Positions 1 through 5,554 of a stretch of 6,191 bases of DNA are shown here, one piece after another. The position numbers were made by a program, and so were the translations under genes. The notes under the pieces are model-generated. The model saw nothing but the letters and a program-made list of their open reading frames with translations. It was not told the origin of the DNA and made no database searches. Where the stretch lies: assembly GCA_021820675.1 (NCBI GenBank), contig JAKADI010000114.1, forward strand, positions 1 through 6,191, given 5' to 3'. Within the stretch, counting starts at the first letter, position 1. The number at the start of each line of letters is the position of its first letter. This stretch comes from Bacillota bacterium (GTDB lineage: Bacteria; Bacillota; Sulfobacillia; Sulfobacillales; Sulfobacillaceae).

Positions 1-293
1 AAGACCCGGCCAAATCGGGAAGGAATTAGGTCAGACACTAAATGTTCAGCATGGCGATCTTTTAATGATGTGGTATATCCCGGTGGTTTGTTCAACAACA
101 AGTAAACCCTCTTGCGATTTTCCAAAAGGAGGCGGCCATCCACAACAATCTGATCTTCTAGCGTGTCAACGACTTGACCAATATGCGCCTGCTGGCCATT
201 CACGACGACTCTCCCAGCATTTATCCACGTTTCCGCTTCACGCCTGGAACATAACCCAGCTTGAGCTATCATTTTTTGTAGACGTAATTTCAT
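1..293 (-). CDS. rluB: RsuA/RluB-family rRNA pseudouridine synthase (N-terminal part, runs off window)
   Basis: The minus strand from ATG at 293 is open to the window edge (97 codons). Residues 1 to about 60 form an S4 RNA-binding domain (MKLRLQKMIAQAGLCSRREA, then the GRVVVNGQ turn), and about 68-76 carry NKPPGYTTS, the entry motif of the RsuA/RluB/RluE synthase domain. The family converts specific uridines of 16S or 23S rRNA to pseudouridine in the cytoplasm. The catalytic Asp (GRLD motif) should lie just outside, because the visible end (SRFGRV) is the usual lead-in. A strong ribosome site (AGGGGG, 306-301, overlapping GGAGG) fixes the start. It follows the RidA gene by 23 bases, so the two are probably co-transcribed. 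In B. subtilis rluB lies directly after spmAB, which supports RluB over RsuA; the subfamily is inferred. Confidence 0.88.
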   Translation of the reverse strand, partial: MKLRLQKMIAQAGLCSRREAETWINAGRVVVNGQQAHIGQVVDTLEDQIVVDGRLLLENRKRVYLLLNKPPGYTTSLKDRHAEHLVSDLIPSRFGRV

Positions 294-316
294 AGTACCT
301 CCCCCTATCGCAAAAC

Positions 317-781
317 CTATCCCCGAATCTTGAAAATACATTCGATTTCTACCGATGCGTTTAGGGGTAACGCATTTGTCCCAACCGCGGAACGGGCATG
401 ACGTCCGTGCTCTTGAAAGATTTCCTCCAACAGCCACGAAGCGCCGTTGATGACCTGAGGTTGATCGTGAAAATCCGGATGACTTTGCACGAAGCCCACA
501 ACCTTTATCACGGATTCCAATCGTTCCACATCCCCCAGCGCGAAAGCGGCCACGCTTATTGCGTTTAAGGCAGCCTGGCGCGCGGCATCCCGGGCCTCTT
601 CAATACTCACTCCGTCTCCTACCCGGCCTTCGGCGACAAGCTTCCCGTCGCGAAAAGGTAATTGGCCTGACGTATAGCACCATGACCCGACGACCAAAGC
701 CGGCACATAAGCCGCAACGGCTTTAGGTGCTTCCGGCAAGGTAACGCCTAGATCTTGCAGTCTTTTGGATAATAATTCCAT
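317..781 (-). CDS. RidA/YjgF/UK114-family protein (reactive imine deaminase-like)
   Basis: A 154-residue soluble protein of the RidA (YjgF/YER057c/UK114) superfamily, whose active members hydrolyse reactive 2-imino/enamino acids formed by PLP enzymes. The diagnostic parts are LPEAPKAVAAYVPA (15-28), TSGQLP (36-41) and the C-terminal block RSAVGTNALPLNASVEIE (130-147). Arg130 and Glu145 correspond by alignment from memory to the substrate-binding Arg and Glu of E. coli RidA. At about 150 residues it resembles the longer YjgF-like subgroup more than classical 128-residue RidA, so substrate is uncertain. Start choice: ATG at 781 has GGAGGG (797-792) at 10 bases; the upstream in-frame ATG at 799 has no ribosome site, and that codon itself overlaps the GGAGGG used by 781. 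Stop is TAG. Likely first gene of a short operon with the pseudouridine synthase. Confidence 0.9.
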   Translation of the reverse strand: MELLSKRLQDLGVTLPEAPKAVAAYVPALVVGSWCYTSGQLPFRDGKLVAEGRVGDGVSIEEARDAARQAALNAISVAAFALGDVERLESVIKVVGFVQSHPDFHDQPQVINGASWLLEEIFQEHGRHARSAVGTNALPLNASVEIECIFKIRG

Positions 782-935
782 TTTATTTGAGCCCTCCATT
801 CATGCTTGTCAACCCAGTATCATATCTTTTCCTAGACGCGGCATCGTCACTCGGGATTTTCCGGATTAGTATACCAGGTTGTCCCAGCTATTTCGACCAT
901 TTCACTAGCCTTCCATAAAGGAGCACACAGAGCCA
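782..935. other. Divergent intergenic region between ridA and spmB
   Basis: These 154 bases separate a leftward and a rightward gene and must hold both promoters. For the leftward side the extended -10 at 868-876 is the best candidate. A leftward TTGACA also occurs at about 812-807, but its matching -10 would fall inside or after the start codon, so it is unlikely to serve. For the rightward spmB, CATATCTT (821-828) faintly resembles a sigma-E -10 but lacks a recognisable -35. The spmB ribosome site AAAGGAG is at 917-923. No coding sequence or RNA gene is visible. Confidence 0.6.
868..876 (-). promoter_or_regulatory. Candidate extended -10 promoter for ridA-rluB
   Basis: Reading leftward the sequence is TGGTATACT: a TG dinucleotide one base before TATACT (873-868), which is an extended -10 for the housekeeping sigma factor. 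No good -35 hexamer sits 16-18 bases upstream, which extended -10 promoters can tolerate. It lies about 87 bases ahead of the RidA start inside the divergent gap. Inferred from pattern only. Confidence 0.35.
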
Positions 936-1469
936 ATGACCACCCTGATTGAGACCATTTCGGCATGGGCCATTCCCTTTCTCATCGGTTTTATTCCCAT
1001 TTACGGTTGGCTGAAAGGAGTTAAGGTATACCAAACTTTCGTTGAAGGCGCACAGGAAGGTTTTCGCATGGCAGTCCAGATGATTCCGTTTCTTGTCGGA
1101 ATCTTGGTGGCCTTAAATATTTTTGAAACGTCCGGTGCCCTAGATGCCGTCATACATTTTCTGTCCCTACCCCTACATTATTTGGGTGTCCCTGCATCGG
1201 TGGTTCCTTTACTATTAGTGCGTCCGTTATCGGGAGGCGCGGCCTTAGGGATTACTACCGGACTTTTGCACCGTTACGGTCCGGACTCCTTCACGGGCCG
1301 ATTAGCATCCACGTTACAAAGCAGTACGGATACAACCTTTTATGTCATTACTTTATATTTCGGTTCCGTTGCAATCAAAAAGATTCGCTACGCCCTTACG
1401 GTGGCGCTCATTGGGGATCTGGCCGGATTCGTTGCCGCCGTTTATATCTGCCATCAGTTATTCCGCTAA
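936..1469 (+). CDS. spmB: Spore maturation protein B
   Basis: A 177-residue multi-pass membrane protein, close to the 178 residues of B. subtilis SpmB as I recall it. It is of the Gate/nucleoside-recognition type. Hydrophobic segments span roughly 10-25, 46-62, 86-96, 133-146 and 153-170. Conserved loops are RPLSGGAALG (96-105) and QSSTDTTFYVITLYFGS (128-144), both typical of SpmB. In Bacillus, SpmA and SpmB act in the mother cell during sporulation and are needed for full dehydration of the spore core and heat resistance; the transported substrate is not known. AAAGGAG (917-923) lies 12 bases before ATG, a slightly long spacing. Odd: it is the only rightward gene here and faces spmA tail to tail across 40 bases, whereas the two are normally adjacent in one operon. 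Confidence 0.93.
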   Translation: MTTLIETISAWAIPFLIGFIPIYGWLKGVKVYQTFVEGAQEGFRMAVQMIPFLVGILVALNIFETSGALDAVIHFLSLPLHYLGVPASVVPLLLVRPLSGGAALGITTGLLHRYGPDSFTGRLASTLQSSTDTTFYVITLYFGSVAIKKIRYALTVALIGDLAGFVAAVYICHQLFR

Positions 1470-1509
1470 AAATCCTTGGTCCATCACAATCGTGAATCGC
1501 ACTAATGGG

Positions 1510-2100
1510 TTATAGTTTGTCGTTACGGTGGAAATAGCGGAAGATGCGTTCGGCCGTGATCGCCACAACCGAAGCGAAGGTCGTGGCAATAATGGTCGGG
1601 CCGACAATTTCGGTGGGATTTTTGGAGCCCGCGGCGACGCGTAAAGCAATCACAGTCGCCGGGATTAGGTTAATCGAAGCAGTATTAATCGCTAAAAATG
1701 TAATCATGTTGGCCGAAGCCGTATCTTTTACGGTATTTAGCTTTTGCAATTCCTCCATCGCTTTGAGACCAAACGGCGTTGCCGCGCCTCCCATCCCCAA
1801 GATGTTCGCGGCCATGTTCATCAGCATATTTCCCATCGCCGGATGTTCTTTGGGAATGCCAGGAAATAGGCGAGAAACAAAAGGAGACAACAGGCGCGAG
1901 AACGCTCGCATCAAACCGGATTCTTCGGCAATTTTAGCCATACCCAGCCATAAGGCCATAATGCCGATAAACCCAAAAGCGACTTCTACAGCTTTTTCAC
2001 TACCCGTCACAATGGCCTGCGTCACAGACATCATGGAGTGATGTAAAGCACTGACTATGAGCCCCCCCACAATCAATATCAGCCAGACGATATTTACCAT
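1510..2100 (-). CDS. spmA: Spore maturation protein A
   Basis: From ATG 2100 this gives 196 residues, the length I recall for B. subtilis SpmA, with the same opening (MVNI-W). It is a polytopic membrane protein of the Gate family. Landmarks are LWLGMAKIAEESGLM (50-64), SRLFPGIPKEHPAMGNM (76-92), AANILGMGGAATPFGLKAME (97-116) and FLAINTASINLIPATVIALR (135-154). It partners SpmB in spore core dehydration. Start choice: GGGGGG (2113-2108) is 7 bases ahead of ATG 2100. The frame also opens upstream to a TTG at 2154 with AAGGTG (2167-2162) at 7 bases, which would add 18 residues; homology favours 2100. It follows panC by 65 bases. Stop is TAA. Confidence 0.93.
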   Translation of the reverse strand: MVNIVWLILIVGGLIVSALHHSMMSVTQAIVTGSEKAVEVAFGFIGIMALWLGMAKIAEESGLMRAFSRLLSPFVSRLFPGIPKEHPAMGNMLMNMAANILGMGGAATPFGLKAMEELQKLNTVKDTASANMITFLAINTASINLIPATVIALRVAAGSKNPTEIVGPTIIATTFASVVAITAERIFRYFHRNDKL

Positions 2101-2128
2101 CAATGATCCCCCCAATACTCTAGGGGAC

Positions 2129-2136
2129 ATTATATG
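2129..2136 (-). promoter_or_regulatory. Candidate sporulation (sigma-E-like) -10 element for spmA
   Basis: Leftward the bases read CATATAAT, which matches the mother-cell sigma-E -10 consensus (CATAYAAT) and also contains TATAAT. No good -35 is seen about 14 bases upstream. A transcript starting a few bases downstream would include the GGGGGG ribosome site and ATG at 2100 but exclude the TTG at 2154, which fits the chosen spmA start. Inferred from pattern only. Confidence 0.3.
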
Positions 2137-2165
2137 AAGCTCGTCCGGATTCAAGACCGCACACC

Positions 2166-3020
2166 TTAAGGGGATAGCACCACATTATCAATTAACCGGG
2201 CTTGTCCAATTCTCGCGGCTACGGCGAGAATTGCCGGAGATGACCTTAAGACATCAAGGGGTTCGAGAGTTCGTTGATCGACCAGAGCGATATATTCTGG
2301 CACAATACCCTGGCCCTGTAACACTTTGGCTACCTCGTTGGTCAGCACCGACGATCGTCGCTCTCCTTGTTCGAATAAGGCGCGTCCAACACTGAGCCCT
2401 CGATACAGAAAGACTGCTCGGTCCTTTTCGTGAGAAGTGAGGTATCGATTGCGAGACGACAGAGCCAGCCCTGCGCTCTCGCGTACTGTTGGTACCCCTA
2501 CAACCTCAATCGGAAAATTCAAGTCCTCCACCAGTTGTTTGATGATGGCCAATTGTTGGGCATCCTTTTGTCCAAACAAGGCGACATGCGGCCGGACAAT
2601 ATTAAATAACTTAGCCACAACCGTCGCTACCCCATCAAAGTGTCCCGGACGGGCCAATCCGCACATCACGCGCGTCATCGACGGTAAGGTAATGACCGTA
2701 CGACTTGGCCCCTGAGGGTACATTTCATCAACGGATGGAGTAAATACTATTAAAGGTCGGTAAGGTTCCAACAGGGCTAAGTCTTGCTCTAAGCTTCGGG
2801 GATATTTGTCGAAATCTTCTTGGGGACCAAATTGCAGGGGATTGACAAAAATACTCACAATCACCACCGATGCTAGGCTCTTAGCGTGTTCCACCAAGGA
2901 CAAATGGCCCCGGTGGAGAGATCCCATCGTCGGTACTAATGCGATGGTCTTTTCAGGTAAGAGACCTTCCCGATAGAGTTTCATCGCATTTAGGGTATCA
3001 AAACAGATTATGGTTGACAC
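2166..3020 (-). CDS. panC: Pantothenate synthetase (pantoate--beta-alanine ligase)
   Basis: A complete 284-residue cytoplasmic PanC (family about 280-290) that joins pantoate and beta-alanine at the cost of ATP to AMP, through a pantoyl-adenylate, in coenzyme A synthesis. Motifs in order: PTMGSLHRGH (30-39, HIGH-type nucleotide site), SIFVNPLQFGPQEDFDKYPR (56-75), RPGHFDGVATVV (124-135), LFGQKDAQQ (148-156) and VRESAGLALSSRNRYL (179-194, KMSKS-like). All expected blocks are present, so it should be active. The start is GTG at 3020 with AAGGAG (3035-3030) at 9 bases. It lies 71 bases after the redox gene and 65 before spmA, and its stop codon overlaps the AAGGTG site upstream of spmA, so transcription into spmA is likely. 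No panB or panD is visible here. Confidence 0.97.
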   Translation of the reverse strand: MSTIICFDTLNAMKLYREGLLPEKTIALVPTMGSLHRGHLSLVEHAKSLASVVIVSIFVNPLQFGPQEDFDKYPRSLEQDLALLEPYRPLIVFTPSVDEMYPQGPSRTVITLPSMTRVMCGLARPGHFDGVATVVAKLFNIVRPHVALFGQKDAQQLAIIKQLVEDLNFPIEVVGVPTVRESAGLALSSRNRYLTSHEKDRAVFLYRGLSVGRALFEQGERRSSVLTNEVAKVLQGQGIVPEYIALVDQRTLEPLDVLRSSPAILAVAARIGQARLIDNVVLSP

Positions 3021-3091
3021 ACTTCATAACTCCTTCACGAATTCTTGCTGACTAATTCCAGAAGAGAATCCGCCTGGCTTTAGCCCAAGGT

Positions 3092-3763
3092 TTATGACAA
3101 TTCCATTAATCCTTTTAATTGGCGGATAAAATGATCCTCACTTAACGCACCCTCGAAGGCTTGTTTTTTCCCCAAATCTTTGATGGTAAAAACAGTTTTA
3201 GGCACAGCAAAAACCTCCTCTTGCTCCGCCATTTCCACAAAGGCATTGGCTTCGATGGATTCTCCGCGAATTCGCGCGGGGTTGGCTAAAGCCATCTGGT
3301 GTGCCAGGCGAACCGCCCGTGGACAGTGCGGTCACGTTGGCGTGACGAAAACTTGGAGTAGCACGTCGTGTTCCAGATTACGAAGATAGTTCATCGATTT
3401 CTCACTGAGTCGAGAGCGCCCAATAGAGACATCCAAAATATCCTCAATAAGGACAGCAAATTCATATCCTGAAGGAATGCCTAAGATCCGTATCCCCGTA
3501 TCGTCTTCGTTCTTATCTCGCAGGATTAGTGTGGGCACTTGCTCTACCCCATAAAGGGCCGCCAATACTTGATTTTTATAGAAGTTATAGATTTCTAAAT
3601 GAAGCAGGTCCGGCATTAGACTCACCACTTCACGCAAAATCCCTTGGGCATGGCGACTCCAATCCTGGACGGGATCCAAAAACAGATCCAAATGTACAGG
3701 AAACTTGAGATCACGAAACATCTCGGATAACGTTTGCCTATCACGTTCATTTAACAATCCCAT
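3092..3763 (-). CDS. Putative selenocysteine-containing protein disulfide oxidoreductase (PDO/glutaredoxin-like, in-frame TGA)
   Basis: Read through one in-frame TGA (3334-3332), this is a 223-residue protein of the two-thioredoxin-fold PDO family (usually about 220-230 residues), cytoplasmic thiol-disulfide enzymes best known from thermophiles. Unit 1 (about 20-115) has the fold's cis-proline loop (QVPTL, Pro76) but no cysteine. Unit 2 starts at about 130; QVFVTPT (137-143) is followed by TGA at codon 144, then PHCPRAV, and later the cis-proline loop FAVPKT (Pro188). TGA replaces the first Cys of the family's CPxC active site, giving U-P-H-C. The single Cys of the whole product is Cys147. 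ATG 3763 has GAGGG (3774-3770) at 6 bases; ATG 3295 after the TGA has no ribosome site. Recoding as selenocysteine is inferred; the alternative is a nonsense mutation (pseudogene) or a base error. Confidence 0.78.
3300..3334 (-). promoter_or_regulatory. Candidate bacterial SECIS element with its UGA codon
   Basis: Leftward from UGA (3334-3332) the mRNA can fold into a short hairpin. CGGGCG (3319-3314) pairs with CGCCUG (3310-3305), including one G-U pair, around a GUU loop (3313-3311). An alternative keeps GGCG/CGCC (3317-3314 with 3310-3307), adds CCA/UGG (3322-3320 with 3306-3304) below a CG bulge, and leaves U3323 bulged above UG/CA. A G at the first loop position, 18 bases between UGA and loop, and a possible bulged U all agree with the published bacterial SECIS description. 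The stem is short and the loop is minimal, and the same region codes for conserved residues, so chance pairing is possible. Confidence 0.5.
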
Positions 3764-3925
3764 AGTCGTCCCTCACCGCGATGCACTAGCCGCATGTTTT
3801 ACAGCGGGGCAGATCCTCGAAACGGACGAGGTAACCCCGTTTTTGATAATTTATGATATCATCCCTCGATCGGTCACAGAAAAGAGAAATTCACCGCACC
3901 GACATTATACTGCTGGATATGGGAG
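3764..3925. other. Intergenic leader between the helicase and redox genes
   Basis: These 162 bases lie upstream of the redox gene. A leftward TATAAT is at 3909-3904 without a good -35; a leftward CATAAA near 3852 has GTGACC about 16 bases ahead as a weak -35. A perfect 10-base palindrome, ATGATATCAT (3853-3862), overlaps that second candidate and could be an operator. A two-part hairpin (3805-3839) lies nearer the gene. I see no tRNA, known riboswitch or small ORF with a ribosome site. Confidence 0.5.
3805..3844 (+). terminator. Terminator-like hairpin on the strand opposite to the genes
   Basis: CGGGG (3805-3809) pairs with CCCCG (3835-3839), and CCTCG (3815-3819) pairs with CGAGG (3827-3831) around a 7-base loop, with an internal loop between the stems. 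Five T (3840-3844) follow on the plus strand, as in an intrinsic terminator read rightward, yet all nearby genes run leftward. Read leftward it has no T-run and would be a structured 5' leader of the redox gene. Function undetermined. Confidence 0.35.
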
Positions 3926-5554
3926 TTAGTTCGCCGATTCTCTCGAATTTTGTGTGGTGTTCTCTACCGGCAATGCCGATTGATGACCACCTGGCCAGCT
4001 TAATCGCCGGCGAGCCGCCAAAAATTCTTGTCCCAACGCATCTAAGCGCATCTCGATGGCTTTTCGATCATCTTCCCAAAAAAAGATATCCAATAACCGT
4101 TTTTCCAAACTTCCTCGCCGTTCCAAGTGCCGTAAAATGACATCGAGTTCTCCTATCACGTGACGAAACAAATCAATTTTCTCATGTAACAAGTGTAGGA
4201 TGTTTTCTTCAATCGTCTCAACGGTAAATAAATTATAGATATCAACTGGGTGCGTTTGACCAATCCGGTGTAGTCGGCCGATGCGCTGTTCAATGCGCAT
4301 GGGATTCCACGGTAAATCAAAATTTATGAGTTGATGGCAAAACTGCAAGTTTAAACCTTGTCCTCCAGCTTCCGTGGAGACGAGGACATGATCTTCTTCA
4401 CTGAACCACTGAATAAGTCGGTCCCGCTCTCCTCGGCTTAAGCCGCCATGAAAGGCTTCCGCGGGTATTCCTTTTTCTCGCAAGCTGTTGACGATAATCG
4501 ATTGGCTAGCACGATATTCAGTAAAAATTAACACTTGCCCGCCGATAACACGGATCAGATCGATAACGGCTTGGATTTTCGACGTCATCACGATCGAACG
4601 CGCCAAGGATAACAATTCCTCTTGCAATGGGCCAAGCCAGGTCGCCGCATCTAAGGTCGGAATAAGAGCGTGAGGCGATGAACACAGTTCCCGTTGCAGG
4701 GTAATCAAGGGCAATACGGTTTGATTCCCTTGAAGGCGATGCCGATATTCCACTTTAAGCGCATGGGTCATCGTATCGTATAAACGCCTTTCATCACTAC
4801 TCAAGACAATAGGCCATAAAGTTACTTCGCGTGGAGGTAGATCAATCCCCACCTCATATCGTTGATTGCGCACCATCACTCGCGATAGAAGTTTCTTCAA
4901 TGCACGGGCATTTTTGGGAGTGCGTTTATCCAAAATAAATTGGCGATAAAAACGCAAGTAGCTGCCAAATAACCCCGGTTTGACTAAATTGACAAGAGTA
5001 TATAACTCGGTCAATTCATTCTCCATAGGCGTGGCCGTCAACAATACCAGATAACGCGCCTTAATCCCTTCCACCAGTTGATAATTCAACGTCTTGGTAT
5101 TCTTAAGATGATGAGCCTCATCGACAATCACCAGGTCCCAAGAAACGTACTGCAATTGATGATACAATGGAATTTTCTTGGCACTATCAATCGATAACAC
5201 CCATAACCAACCCTGATCATGTGCGTTATGCAAGGCACGCCAACCGAATTTGTGTTGAAGTTCCTGAATCCATTGAGTTATTAATCCCGCAGGTACTAAG
5301 ATGAGTACGCGGTCGATAAGCGCTTGCGCTTTGAGTTCCGCTATGACCAGCCCAGCCTCGATGGTCTTCCCCAACCCGACTTCGTCTGCTAAAATGGCCC
5401 GCCCGCCCAACTGATGAACCACCGTCAAAACACTATCGATTTGATAGCTATGGAGCGTTAATCCCTGATCCGTCACGTGGGGCTCGATATCAGGCCAGCA
5501 TCGCAGATGTCCCAAAAGGTGGTCCAATGATGGAATGACCGCCGATTTCGTCAT
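3926..5554 (-). CDS. SNF2-family DEAD/DEAH-box helicase (RapA/YqhH-like)
   Basis: A 542-residue SNF2-type ATPase with the complete superfamily 2 motif set: LHSYQ (34-38, Q-motif-like), ADEVGLGKTIEAG (56-68, Walker A), VDEAHHLKN (144-152, Walker B), LLTATP (171-176), VLIFTEYRASQS (341-352), STEAGGQGLNLQF (393-405) and MRIEQRIGRLHRIGQ (419-433, arginine fingers). Such proteins move along duplex DNA to remodel protein-DNA complexes; RapA recycles RNA polymerase. Length and organisation resemble B. subtilis YqhH (function poorly known). There is no obvious extra N-terminal domain, and the tail after about 470 is charged and less recognisable. The start ATG overlaps the LigD-type gene's TGA (ATGA, 5554-5551), and GGAGG (5568-5564) stands at 9 bases, so the two are translationally coupled. 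That context suggests a role in NHEJ or DNA repair. Stop is TAA. Confidence 0.93.
   Translation of the reverse strand: MTKSAVIPSLDHLLGHLRCWPDIEPHVTDQGLTLHSYQIDSVLTVVHQLGGRAILADEVGLGKTIEAGLVIAELKAQALIDRVLILVPAGLITQWIQELQHKFGWRALHNAHDQGWLWVLSIDSAKKIPLYHQLQYVSWDLVIVDEAHHLKNTKTLNYQLVEGIKARYLVLLTATPMENELTELYTLVNLVKPGLFGSYLRFYRQFILDKRTPKNARALKKLLSRVMVRNQRYEVGIDLPPREVTLWPIVLSSDERRLYDTMTHALKVEYRHRLQGNQTVLPLITLQRELCSSPHALIPTLDAATWLGPLQEELLSLARSIVMTSKIQAVIDLIRVIGGQVLIFTEYRASQSIIVNSLREKGIPAEAFHGGLSRGERDRLIQWFSEEDHVLVSTEAGGQGLNLQFCHQLINFDLPWNPMRIEQRIGRLHRIGQTHPVDIYNLFTVETIEENILHLLHEKIDLFRHVIGELDVILRHLERRGSLEKRLLDIFFWEDDRKAIEMRLDALGQEFLAARRRLSWPGGHQSALPVENTTQNSRESAN

Noticed and set aside
65..295. Plus-strand ORF of 76 codons at the left edge
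   Set aside because: It lies opposite a clear S4-domain pseudouridine synthase reading frame with a strong ribosome site, and its own product has no recognisable features.
1470..1509. Shared terminator between convergent spmB and spmA
   Set aside because: Only a 4-base inverted repeat (TCAC/GTGA, 1484-1495) without a T-run is present, too weak to call.
1544..2041. Plus-strand ORF of 165 codons
   Set aside because: It is the antisense shadow of spmA and resembles no known family.
3000..3027. Nine-codon leader ORF (ATG at 3027) overlapping the panC GTG start
   Set aside because: AAGGAG is only 2 bases from its ATG, too close for good initiation, and the frame is short and unremarkable.
3092..3295. 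Independent small 67-residue protein starting at ATG 3295
   Set aside because: It has no ribosome site, is in frame with the gene upstream, and its sequence is the second half of a thioredoxin unit lacking the active site.
3853..4140. Plus-strand ORFs in 3705-4140
   Set aside because: They overlap the 3' end of the helicase gene and the intergenic leader on the opposite strand, without ribosome sites or recognisable products.
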